Below the pieces are notes generated by a model. It was not told where the DNA came from, made no database searches, and was given only the letters and a program-made list of their open reading frames with translations. Shown here in pieces: positions 56,324 through 64,000 of a stretch of DNA of 64,000 nucleotides; the stretch's first letter is position 1; every line of letters begins with the position of its first letter. Origin of the DNA: Sphingomonadales bacterium 12-68-11 (GTDB lineage: Bacteria; Pseudomonadota; Alphaproteobacteria; Sphingomonadales; Sphingomonadaceae); contig NCCV01000005.1 of NCBI GenBank assembly GCA_002279825.1, forward strand, positions 181,416 through 245,415, read 5' to 3'. The position numbers and the translations under genes are program-made.

Positions 56324-57406
56324 TCATTCGTGCTGGCGCAGCACCTTGTAGCCCTGGCCACTGATCAACGCATTCTTCTCCGCGGCTGTAAGGTCTTCGC
56401 GCACCATTTCTTTGACCAGCTCATCGAAGCTGATCTTCGGCACCCAGCCGAGCTTTTCGCGCGCCTTCGTGGCATCTCCGAGCAGCGTCTCCACTTCGGT
56501 TGCGCGGAAATACCGAGGATCGACCGCGACGATGCAGTTGCCGGCCGCATCATAGCCTTTCTCGTCGGCTCCTTCGCCGTCCCACCTAACTGCCAAGCCG
56601 AGTTCTTCGGCGGCAATCTCGATGAACTGGCGGACGCTGAACTGGACGCCTGTCGCGATGACGAAATCTTCCGGCTGATCCTGCTGCAGCATGAGCCATT
56701 GCATCTCGACGTAGTCCTTGGCGTGGCCCCAGTCGCGCTTAGCGTCGAGGTTCCCTATGTACAGTCGCTCCTGCAGCCCGAGCTTGATCCGCGCGAGCGC
56801 ACGGGTGATCTTGCGGGTCACGAACGTTTCGCCGCGCAGCGGACTTTCATGGTTGAAGAGGATGCCGTTGCACCCGTAAATTCCGTACGCCTCTCGGTAG
56901 TTGACGGTGATCCAGTAAGCGTAGAGCTTTGCGACGGCGTAAGGGCTCCGGGGATAAAACGGCGTCGTTTCCTTCTGCGGCACCTCTTGCACCAGGCCGT
57001 ACAACTCCGAGGTGCTCGCCTGGTAGTAGCGCGTCTTGTCGACCAGGCCGAGCAATCGGATTGCTTCGAGGATCCGGAGCGCCCCGAGACCGTCGGTGTT
57101 GGCGGTATATTCCGGTTCCTCGAAACTCACCGCGACGTGCGACTGGGCGGCAAGATTGTAGATCTCGTCCGGCTGAATTTCCTGGATGATCCGAATCAGG
57201 CTGGTGCTGTCGGTCATGTCACCATGATGCAGAAACAGGCTCGACCCGCTCGTATGAATGTCATGATACAAGTGGTCGATACGGTCGGTGTTGAAAAGCG
57301 ATGTGCGTCGGCGAATACCGTGCACCTCATAGCCCTTTTCGAGCAGAAGTTCTGCGAGGTAGGCACCGTCTTGGCCGGTGATACCCGTGATAATGGCCTT
57401 TTTCAT
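56324..57406 (-). CDS. gmd: GDP-mannose 4,6-dehydratase
   Basis: 360 residues. [119 protein letters not shown] are the full set of GMD motifs including the catalytic Thr-Glu-Tyr-Lys. Makes GDP-4-keto-6-deoxymannose, the branch point to fucose, rhamnose, perosamine and C-methyl sugars. No fucose synthase, perosamine synthase or rmd gene of the usual type is visible beside it. Confidence 0.95.
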   Translation of the reverse strand: MKKAIITGITGQDGAYLAELLLEKGYEVHGIRRRTSLFNTDRIDHLYHDIHTSGSSLFLHHGDMTDSTSLIRIIQEIQPDEIYNLAAQSHVAVSFEEPEYTANTDGLGALRILEAIRLLGLVDKTRYYQASTSELYGLVQEVPQKETTPFYPRSPYAVAKLYAYWITVNYREAYGIYGCNGILFNHESPLRGETFVTRKITRALARIKLGLQERLYIGNLDAKRDWGHAKDYVEMQWLMLQQDQPEDFVIATGVQFSVRQFIEIAAEELGLAVRWDGEGADEKGYDAAGNCIVAVDPRYFRATEVETLLGDATKAREKLGWVPKISFDELVKEMVREDLTAAEKNALISGQGYKVLRQHE

Positions 57407-57635
57407 CGAAGCATTCTCACTTGAACAATACGAAAGCTGACTGGGATCGGGCGGACTTCGGGCCTCGCGGGCGCTCGGCTCTGAAGCATGCGTCCTCGGT
57501 GGGGACCAGCGGTTAGCGGCGTGGCATCAACTTGGAAAGGCGGCCTTCTCGGAAAGGGAAGCTTCCGGGCGTGCCCGTTCCGGAGTACGACGCCGGTGCC
57601 AACGAAGTGTGAGAGAAACCGGAACCGAACAGTCC

Positions 57636-58946
57636 TTATGCGGCCAGTACCCCGGGTGTGCGAAAATGGTCGATCGCCCGGGAGAACAGGCTGGTCACGG
57701 GAATCGTGCGGGGGGCGGTTCCGGCTGTTTCCGCCGTGTCGATCAGGTAGCCGATGCCGTCGTGTTCGCCGTTCTTGATTGCGACGAATGCGCATTGGGT
57801 CCGGAGGTCCGAAAACGTGCGGTTTCCGACCGTGTACCCGAGCGATCGCGGGATGTCGGCCGGGTACCGCAGCAGCACGAACAGGCTCTCGCCGCGGTTG
57901 TCGATCTCGAACAGTCGCTCGCCATCGCTAGCGGAGGCGCTGGCGAGAATGCGTTCGGCCCCTTTCGCCTGCGCGCGATCTCGACAGAAGACGACAAAAT
58001 CGCGCGACATTCGAGGCTCGACGCGTTCGAAAGCGACGTCCAGTTCGCGGAGGAACGCCTCGTGATCACGCAGCCGCCAGTAGAACAGAAGGTCTGGGTA
58101 CGGGACTTGGTGGAGCCCCGTCGCGATCAGCAATCGGTGCCCGGGGAACGCCTGCAGGATCTGACCCAACAAGTTGTCATACAGTTCGTAGACCCGCAAA
58201 ATGGGGTCGTCGTTATCGCCATACCATTCGGGATTGCGATGGGGTCCGGCATAAACGCGCGAATCGAACATGTGGTGATGCTGGATATGCGCTGCCGCGT
58301 TCAGAAACAGTGAGGCAAAGTCGGGTTTGGTCCTGTTCGTCTCGCGAATGAAAACGTCCGCGAGAAGCAGATCCAGAACAAGCGCCCGCGGCCAGCTCTT
58401 CCGCAACGATTGGGCTGTGATCGAGGTGTACAGGCCGTAATTGCGCAACTGCGCGAATCGCAACAGACCGGCGCCGAGCCAAGCCAGGGATGCGGGTTCG
58501 ACACGCGCTTGTGCATTATCGTTCACGAGTTGGGCAATGGCATCGTAGAGCCGGCGGATCAGGGCCGAACCCACCACACGGCCCCCCGTCCATGGATCCG
58601 GAACGAAAAAGGCCGGATCAGCACAGGCATTGCGCGCGTTCATGGGACTAACGGCCCCGACCCGGAGCCCGGCACGCTCCAGCACCTCCCAAATCTGCTC
58701 GATCTCGGGGCGATCGCGGATATCGCCGAGCCGGAAGACGCCGTGTTCGCCCAAAGTCAGGCCGGTGTGCGCGCTGACCCATTGAATCCACGGTTCGAGC
58801 TGATCGTACGTCTGTTCCGAGGTCGTCTCGATCAAGCCATGGCGTTTTATGAGTTGCGTAAGCACCGGTAGCTTTCCGAGCGCCCCATAGGCTTCGACGA
58901 ACTCGAAGTTGACTTCGTTCAGCTCAAGCTGAAGAACCTTTTGCAA
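57636..58946 (-). CDS. alkaline-phosphatase-superfamily-like protein, unknown function
   Basis: 436 residues from a TTG at 58946 (LQKVLQLELNEVNFEFVEAY). The longer 571-residue frame from 59351 runs across the divergent promoter region and lacks protein-like content, so it was not used. A nucleophile-like site is suggested by LELNEVNFEF near the start, then TSEQTYDQLEPWIQWVSAHT (Thr), AAHIQHHHMFDSRVYAG (His/Asp) and LLIATGLHQVPYP near the end, reminiscent of phosphodiesterase/sulfatase fold proteins. No signal peptide. In polysaccharide loci such proteins may modify glycans or lipid intermediates. The call is tentative. Confidence 0.6.
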   Translation of the reverse strand: MQKVLQLELNEVNFEFVEAYGALGKLPVLTQLIKRHGLIETTSEQTYDQLEPWIQWVSAHTGLTLGEHGVFRLGDIRDRPEIEQIWEVLERAGLRVGAVSPMNARNACADPAFFVPDPWTGGRVVGSALIRRLYDAIAQLVNDNAQARVEPASLAWLGAGLLRFAQLRNYGLYTSITAQSLRKSWPRALVLDLLLADVFIRETNRTKPDFASLFLNAAAHIQHHHMFDSRVYAGPHRNPEWYGDNDDPILRVYELYDNLLGQILQAFPGHRLLIATGLHQVPYPDLLFYWRLRDHEAFLRELDVAFERVEPRMSRDFVVFCRDRAQAKGAERILASASASDGERLFEIDNRGESLFVLLRYPADIPRSLGYTVGNRTFSDLRTQCAFVAIKNGEHDGIGYLIDTAETAGTAPRTIPVTSLFSRAIDHFRTPGVLAA

Positions 58947-59077
58947 GATCGAGATCCGGTACTGCTGCTGTCGGCTTGCTTTCAGCGCTACTCGAACGCT
59001 TGGTGCGAATGCAACCCTTCCCAAGGGGTTGGTCTGGGAAAACCGGCGCCCTGCGCCGACAGCAACGGGAACGAATC

Positions 59078-60550
59078 TTGAGCAAGGCACCGCTACCAAC
59101 GACCCGTCGGGCGCTGCTTGGTGCGTCGGCAGTGGGCCTCTATGCCGTCGCTGAGCCGCTCTCAAGCGCGGCGCCGGGCGCGGACAGCGGATCGATGCCC
59201 TGTGTCGCCGATCGTGAGGCGCTCGCGCGGCTTCGACCGGTCCGGCTCGGTGTGCGAGCCAAGCTGGTTGAGGCTTTGCGCTGCGGTGAGTTCGTCGCGA
59301 AGGCAAAGGCGCCGTTGCTGGAGCAGATTGCGGCCGATCCGTACCAGGCATTCTATGTGCCCTCGACAGCGGATCGCGAACTGGTGTGGGTACGCGACTA
59401 TATGGGGCCGGCGTCTCTCGACTGGAGCGGCGCGCAGGGCGACGGTGTCACCGATGACTCGGCCTTCATTAACGCCATGCTCGGCAACTCACATGCCAGC
59501 TGGTTCCGCATCGAGGACGGACGCACCCACCTTCTGTCAGAGCCGATCCGGATCGGCAGGGTGTTGACGCTGACCGGTGCGGGCGTGCACGGCAGCGTGC
59601 TGATGGTCAAGACATCGATCGATGCGATCCATGCCGCGTTACCATCGGGGGCCGAGACGGGCCTCCATCTCGCCGACTTTGGGGTCGTCAATGCCATGCC
59701 CGACGGCGCGGCAGCCGGGGGAGACGGAATTCGGCTGCATCAAACCTATCTCGCCAAACTCTCTAACATCCGCATCGTCAATTGCTGGAATGGCCTGCAT
59801 GCGACCTGGTCGGCGTTGACCAATGTCGACACCATCCACATTCTCGGGTGCGTCAACGCCGGCTTGCTGTTCGACGGCGGCAACAACTTCGATATCCGCG
59901 TGACCGGGTTCACGATCGGCGGCGGCACTTTTGCGATCCGCATGGATGACATGTGCGATGAGATGATCTTTACCGACGGGGTTTGTAGCTCGTCCCGCTA
60001 TGCCCTCTATACCGATGCAACGAACTACGCCGTCAATCTGCGGCCGGAGTTTTGCCGCTTCGCCCGGGTCTCGTTCGACAGCTGCGTGAACGGCCTTGAT
60101 CTGGCCAAGTGCACCGATTTCGTCTTCGATGCTTGCTTCGTCAGCTGCCGTCCCGAGAACGGGGCCGAGATCGGGATCCGGGGGCCGACGGAGAACATCC
60201 AGTTCGTGGCGACCACGTTCTTCAACGGCGCCAAAAGCGCCGCCATCGTGGGCGCCCGAGCCGACGACACCGACTTCCACGCCTGCAAGTTCGTGAGCAA
60301 CGGCACGGCGCAGCCCAATGCCTACGACACCTTGGTGTTTGCGGACGGCTGCGGATCCTTCTCGCTTTCGCAGAACCGTTTTCGCCCCGGTTGGGACGTG
60401 GCCAGCACGCCCCGGCATCAGGTACGCATAGGGTCCGGCACTGCTCCTTATTCGATCATCGGCAACCATTTTGCGCGCGGTGGCGCCGATGTGCTGCGCG
60501 ACGAGCGGGTTGGGAGCGAGCGCGCGTTGCTAGGCAATGTCGGGTTGTAG
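59078..60550 (+). CDS. Tat-exported right-handed beta-helix protein (pectate-lyase-like)
   Basis: 490 residues from a TTG at 59078 that gives a perfect Tat signal (MSKAPLPTTRRALLGASAVG with cleavage near residue 33); upstream starts at ATG 59009 and TTG 58976 are possible but would crowd the divergent promoter. The N-terminal part of the helix has DWSGAQGDGVTDDSAFINAM, the opening motif of pectate-lyase-3-like proteins, followed by repeats of short strands such as LSNIRIVNCWNGLHATWSAL and RFARVSFDSCVNGLDLAKC. Could be a polysaccharide lyase or binding protein acting on the exported glycan; no catalytic residues can be assigned. Confidence 0.75.
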   Translation: MSKAPLPTTRRALLGASAVGLYAVAEPLSSAAPGADSGSMPCVADREALARLRPVRLGVRAKLVEALRCGEFVAKAKAPLLEQIAADPYQAFYVPSTADRELVWVRDYMGPASLDWSGAQGDGVTDDSAFINAMLGNSHASWFRIEDGRTHLLSEPIRIGRVLTLTGAGVHGSVLMVKTSIDAIHAALPSGAETGLHLADFGVVNAMPDGAAAGGDGIRLHQTYLAKLSNIRIVNCWNGLHATWSALTNVDTIHILGCVNAGLLFDGGNNFDIRVTGFTIGGGTFAIRMDDMCDEMIFTDGVCSSSRYALYTDATNYAVNLRPEFCRFARVSFDSCVNGLDLAKCTDFVFDACFVSCRPENGAEIGIRGPTENIQFVATTFFNGAKSAAIVGARADDTDFHACKFVSNGTAQPNAYDTLVFADGCGSFSLSQNRFRPGWDVASTPRHQVRIGSGTAPYSIIGNHFARGGADVLRDERVGSERALLGNVGL

Positions 60551-60689
60551 AGGCGGATCGGCGGAGTCAGTCAGATCTCGCGCTGGAGCTGTGACAGCGG
60601 GTTTGTTTTGGATGGTGCAGAAAGAACTCGACGTGTGTGCCAAGGATCAACAAGATACTGGGATTAAATATTTTTTGGGACCCGCTCGC

Positions 60690-62163
60690 ATGAAGGCCGT
60701 CACGATTTGCGCTTGTTTGGCGTTAGCGGCCTGCAGCGGATCCAGCGCGCCGACCGCGACGCCCACGAATTCACCACCGGTAATCACGTCCGTGCTAGCG
60801 GTTTCCGTCAATGAGGGCACCGCTGGCGTGTTCTACCGCGCCACGGCGACAGACACCGATGGCGATGCGATCAACTTTACGCTCGCGTCGCCCAATTCCG
60901 ATCCCAGTATCGATCCTTTTTTGATGACGGCCGATGGCTCCCTGCAGTTCAACGGCCCGCCCGATTTCGAAGCTCTGGTTCCTGGAGCGGTTCCTCCAAG
61001 ATCTACGATGTCGACATCCTCATTTCCGATGGCAAGGTCCAGACGCCCGCCCGCATACGCGTCACATTGGTCAACCAGCCCGATGTCTACACGTACGTTA
61101 TGGTTCCAGGCACCTATCCCGACGCGACTTATGTTACCCCTGTAGCGGGTCAGACACGCATCTTCATCACCGAGAGCACGGGCGAGATTCGTCTGGTCGA
61201 TCCAGCCACGGTAGATGCCGCGCTCTACTTGACGGTGTCTGACCTCCACGCGGACAAGGCTAATGGCGAGCATGGGCTGCTTACGATCGCGCCTGCCCCT
61301 GATTTCGCAGCGAGCGGCATTCTGTACGTCTATGCCATGAATGCGGCTGGTGGCCTCGAAATCCGGCGCTACGGCCGCCTAAACGCCACGACCGGCGATC
61401 CGGCGAGCATGCAGGTCGTGCTCAACATTCCGGCAAAGGCGCCCAGCGCCGCTGCCGCGCCCGAGCTTGACGGCGGCTGGATCGGCTTTGGCCCGGATGG
61501 TCATCTCTACATTATGACCAGCGCGGGCACGCCTCCGGCCAATACGAGCTTGGCGCCGCCTGTGTCGGGAGATCTGACGTCATTGCTCGGCAAAGTGCTG
61601 AGGATCGCCGTTTCGCGTGACGACTTCCCTGCCGACAGCAGCCGCAACTACGCCATTCCGGCGAGAAACCCGTTTGCAGCGTCGGCGACCAGCGCGAATG
61701 AAGTTTGGGCCTATGGCTTCATCCGTCCGCGGCGGGCCAGCTTGACGGCAACTACTTGATTATAGGCGACAGCGACTTTCGCGATCCCCCTGCACAGGCC
61801 CGCATCCTGATCCTCGGACCGGGAGACGCCGGGTCCAACAACGCCGTGGGCGTCAAGGCGGCCGCCGTGTCGCTCAGTCCCTATGTTCCCTTCAGTCCAG
61901 GCGGAATTGCCGGCGGCTATGTGTTCCGGGGGCCGAACACCCCGCTGACGGGCAGTTACGTATTCGACACGATCTCAACGCGTTTCTTCGCTGGCACGCA
62001 CGCCGTGCCGTTCGATCGGCTCCAGCAAGGACCGACCATCGTTGGCGCCGGCCTGACCGGTGGACTGGGAGTAAGCGCTTCGATCGTGAGCTTCGGCGAA
62101 GATGCCGACCGCAGCATCTACATCGTCAGTCCGCCGCGGGTTTATAAGATGGTGTGGCGCTAG
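60690..62163 (+). pseudogene. PQQ-type glucose/sorbosone dehydrogenase-like lipoprotein with two frameshifts
   Basis: Starts as a lipoprotein (MKAVTICACLALAACSGSS) with a cadherin-like domain (ITSVLAVSVNEGTAGVFYRA, TDTDGDAINFTLASPNSD). Near 61000 the frame changes by -1: SKIYDVDILISDGKVQ continues the domain in another frame. The beta-propeller then reads IFITESTGEIRLVDP, ANGEHGLLTIAPAPDFAASG and ELDGGWIGFGPDGHLYIM, typical of soluble PQQ-dependent sugar dehydrogenases. Near 61720 a second -1 change is needed to reach AAGQLDGNYLIIGDSDF and the end FGEDADRSIYIVSPPRVYKM. Both are consistent with one-base losses; either a decayed gene or sequencing errors. Would be a periplasmic dehydrogenase if intact. 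Confidence 0.75.
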
Positions 62164-62322
62164 AGTTCCGAGCTCTAACACGCTTTCGCCGTACCGCCGC
62201 TTTCAGTGCGAAGCGGCGATCGCGACCGGTGAGAGCAAATTTGTCGGGCCGTTTGCTTTACGGCTCCGGCTTGCCTGGCCTATAGCCGGCCGGCCAACCC
62301 AGCCTGGAAGCAATTTCCTCCT

Positions 62323-63030
62323 ATGCATAAGCTACTTACCGCTTTCGCGATTGCGATCTCCCTTTCGGCATGCGGAAACAGAGAGCCGCTCGTGTCGACA
62401 GCCCAGCTCACGGTCGTGGATGACAGGGTTCTGCCCCCGCCTGCTCGCCAGGATCTAACCGCTGACGACCGGCCAGCGCTCATCGGGCCGCTCGACACCA
62501 TCTTTGTCAGCGTCTTCAACGTGCCCGAACTCAGCCGCGAAATGCAGGTCGATGCCAGCGGACGTATCTCGATGCCGTTGATCGGCACGATCGATGCGCG
62601 CGGCACGACGGCGGCCGAACTGGCGCAAACGATAGCCGGGCAGTTGAGCGGGCGATACGTGCGCAATCCCGACGTTACGGTGAACATCCGAAGTTCGGTC
62701 AGCCAGGTTGTCGCGATCGATGGCCAGGTGGTCGAACCCGGCCTCTACCCGGTGACCAATCAAATGACACTGCTGCGCGCCATCGCTTCGGCCAAGGGCC
62801 TTTCCGAATTCGCCAAAGCGGATGACGTGGTCATCTTGCGCACAGTCGAAGGGCGCAAGATGGCGGCCCTCTACAATGTCGATGCCATCCGCCGCGGCAG
62901 CTACGGCGATCCGGCAATCTATGCCAACGATGTCGTCGTGGTTGGCGATTCGCCGCAGCGCCGCCTGTTCCGGGACCTGATCGGGGTCGCCCCGCTGCTC
63001 GCCTCGCCGCTGGTGGCGATCGTTCAGTGA
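62323..63030 (+). CDS. polysaccharide export outer-membrane lipoprotein (Wza-type)
   Basis: 235 residues. Signal with lipobox SLSACGNRE. Poly_export domain: LIGPLDTIFVSVFNVPELSR, VDASGRISMPLIGTIDARG, AAELAQTIAGQLSGRYVRNP, then the SLBB domain VAIDGQVVEPGLYPVTNQMT and LLRAIASAKGLSEFAKADDV. This is the outer-membrane translocon through which the finished polymer leaves; it works with the Wzc protein at 42653. Shorter than E. coli Wza (379 residues), so the C-terminal amphipathic helix may be reduced. Last gene of the locus. Confidence 0.93.
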   Translation: MHKLLTAFAIAISLSACGNREPLVSTAQLTVVDDRVLPPPARQDLTADDRPALIGPLDTIFVSVFNVPELSREMQVDASGRISMPLIGTIDARGTTAAELAQTIAGQLSGRYVRNPDVTVNIRSSVSQVVAIDGQVVEPGLYPVTNQMTLLRAIASAKGLSEFAKADDVVILRTVEGRKMAALYNVDAIRRGSYGDPAIYANDVVVVGDSPQRRLFRDLIGVAPLLASPLVAIVQ

Positions 63031-63085
63031 TAGGGTTCTAGGCGCTCCGCGTGCCGGTAGTCAGAATGGCTAGGGTCTCCTGCCG

Positions 63086-63811
63086 TCAGCTTTCGACTCG
63101 TTCCCGGGATCGATTGGCGAAATCCGCGCTCAGCAGCGCCACAATCCGCTCCGCCACCACCTCCGGCGCCTTCACGCTTGCCGGATCCTCGCCCGGATAA
63201 GCCCGCGCGCGCATCTGCGTGCGCGTCGCGCCGGGGTCGAGGATCGCCACGCGGATCGGTGAAATGCCGCCGACCTCCTGGCCGTAGCAGTCCAGCAGCA
63301 CGTCGAACGCCGCCTTGCTCGCGCCGTAGGCGCCCCAGTACGCGCGCGGCGCAGCTCCGACGGAACTGGTCAGGCCGATCACGCGCCCGGCCGGTGCGCG
63401 GCGGAGCAGGGGGTCGAAGGCGGCCAGCAGCGTTTGGGTGGCCAGCACGTTGAGGGTCAGAGCCTGGCTGAAGCTCTTCGGTTCGATCTGCGCGACGGGG
63501 GTCAGCGGGGGGAGCATCGCGGCGTTGATGACCAGCACGTCGAGCCGCTGCCAGCGCTCGGCCACGGCGGCGGCGAGGCGGGCGATGCCGTCGCCTTCGG
63601 CCAGGTCCATCGGCGCGATCGTGGCGCTGCCGCCACCCTGGTGGATGTCCTCCTCGACGGCCTCGAGATCGTGCGTCTTGCGCGCGGTCAGAATCACATG
63701 CGCGCCGGCTGCCGCAAGCGCTTTCGCCGTGGCGGCGCCGATGCCGCGGCTGGCCCCGGTGACAAGCGCGATGCGGCCCTCGAGGGGCCGGGCAGGGGGT
63801 TCGGCGGCCAT
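63086..63811 (-). CDS. short-chain dehydrogenase/reductase
   Basis: 241 residues from the ATG at 63811. LVTGASRGIGAATAKALAAA (NAD(P) site), LVINAAMLPPLTPVAQ (variant N-N-A-G), LTSSVGAAPRAYWGAYGASK with the Ser-Tyr-Lys triad, and ILDPGATRTQMRARAYPGED. Substrate unknown. Its start overlaps the purF stop (TGATG), so it is probably co-transcribed with purF, an arrangement seen in several Sphingomonadales. Confidence 0.88.
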   Translation of the reverse strand: MAAEPPARPLEGRIALVTGASRGIGAATAKALAAAGAHVILTARKTHDLEAVEEDIHQGGGSATIAPMDLAEGDGIARLAAAVAERWQRLDVLVINAAMLPPLTPVAQIEPKSFSQALTLNVLATQTLLAAFDPLLRRAPAGRVIGLTSSVGAAPRAYWGAYGASKAAFDVLLDCYGQEVGGISPIRVAILDPGATRTQMRARAYPGEDPASVKAPEVVAERIVALLSADFANRSRERVES

Positions 63812-64000
63812 CAGGCGACTTTGTTGACGGGGAACGAAAGCTGCGCGTCGCCTTGCCGGCGTTCGACCAGGTCGGTCAGAGTGGTCGGGTAATCGCCGGT
63901 GAAGCAGGCGTCGCAATATTGCGGGCGGCCGTTGTCGCGCCCGGCCAGGCCGACCGCGCGGTACAGCCCGTCGATCGACACGAAAGCGAGACTGTCGGCG
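63811..64000 (-). CDS. purF: amidophosphoribosyltransferase, C-terminal end (partial)
   Basis: Only the last 62 residues lie in the window; the gene continues to the right. The visible part, AFVSIDGLYRAVGLAGRDNG, RPQYCDACFTGDYPTTLTDL and the tail SFPVNKVA, is the typical C-terminus of PurF, which makes phosphoribosylamine from PRPP and glutamine in the first step of purine synthesis. The TGA overlaps the start of the next gene by one base. Confidence 0.88.
   Translation of the reverse strand, partial: ADSLAFVSIDGLYRAVGLAGRDNGRPQYCDACFTGDYPTTLTDLVERRQGDAQLSFPVNKVA

Noticed and set aside
56324..57406. This gene as a UDP-galactose epimerase or dTDP-glucose dehydratase
   Set aside because: The T-G-I-T-G-Q-D-G opening and the [15 protein letters not shown] segment are specific to GDP-mannose 4,6-dehydratase.
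57407..57635. Intergenic stretch between gmd and the phosphatase-like gene
   Set aside because: Inspected for a gene, tRNA or repeat. Only short frames without ribosome sites were seen; it probably contains the promoter of the minus-strand polysaccharide operon.
58947..59351. N-terminal 135-residue extension of the phosphatase-like protein
   Set aside because: It overlaps the divergent beta-helix gene and its signal peptide, and the sequence is Arg/Pro/Ala-rich without domain features.

Overview
This 64 kb window is GC-rich and gene-dense, and looks like a chromosome segment of an alphaproteobacterium of the order Sphingomonadales (Sphingomonas/Novosphingobium/Erythrobacteraceae type). The indications are the alphaproteobacterial sdhC-sdhD-sdhA order, a KorAB-type 2-oxoacid:acceptor oxidoreductase in an aerobic-looking genome, an ECF sigma operon with a membrane partner, a C13-type secreted peptidase, many secreted proteins of unknown function, dispersed palindromic repeats, and an exopolysaccharide locus of the Wzx/Wzy/Wzc type. 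The genus call is inference. No rRNA, tRNA, CRISPR array, transposase, integrase or phage module was seen, and no gene-free stretch exceeds 300 bases.

Layout. 1-6.8 kb: an oxygenase-like gene, a compact set of small membrane-protein genes (617-1517), secreted proteins, NAD-dependent DNA ligase ligA (carrying an in-frame palindromic repeat), a TolA-like coiled-coil protein and an ArsC-family reductase. 6.9-11.5 kb, minus strand: an SDR, a subclass-B3-like metallo-beta-lactamase, prmA, a DUF2459 protein and a CE15-like esterase, bounded by two copies of one inverted repeat. 11.6-14.4 kb: sdhC, sdhD, sdhA; the expected sdhB is absent and a ParD/ParE-type toxin-antitoxin pair stands in its place. 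15-20 kb: C13 peptidase, M20 peptidase, cyclophilin, and an ECF sigma factor with its membrane partner. 20.2-21 kb: a small A/T-richer patch with two unknown genes. 21-26 kb: an FMN-dependent alpha-hydroxyacid oxidase, then blaI-blaR1-creD behind a tandem BlaI-like operator. 26-39 kb: housekeeping and metabolism (zinc metallopeptidase, 3-hydroxybutyrate dehydrogenase, a second toxin-antitoxin pair, guaB, RsmB-like methyltransferase, rppH, korA/korB with an unrelated gene between them, a membrane hydrolase, cyclopropane fatty acid synthase, a PilZ protein).

39.4-63.0 kb is an exopolysaccharide locus. On the plus strand are a Wzy_C polymerase/ligase, a Wzc-type tyrosine autokinase, a membrane-anchored TPR-like protein and a small Asn-Arg-Ile repeat protein. 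On the minus strand are a polyprenyl-phosphate sugar transferase, an A/T-rich multi-spanning polymerase-like protein, two glycosyltransferases, an FkbM-like methyltransferase, two GDP-mannose-4,6-dehydratase homologues, a flippase and a NovU/TylC-type C-methyltransferase. The right flank has a cytosolic alkaline-phosphatase-superfamily-like protein, a Tat-exported beta-helix protein, a frameshifted PQQ-type sugar dehydrogenase and the outer-membrane export protein Wza. Together they could build a lipid-linked repeat unit with 6-deoxyhexoses (possibly C-methyl-branched), flip it, polymerise it under tyrosine-kinase control and export it.

63-64 kb returns to housekeeping (an SDR and the 3-prime end of purF). 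Long open frames antisense to genes are abundant because of the GC content and were discarded. Protein functions are assigned from motifs and remembered family features; no database search was possible.
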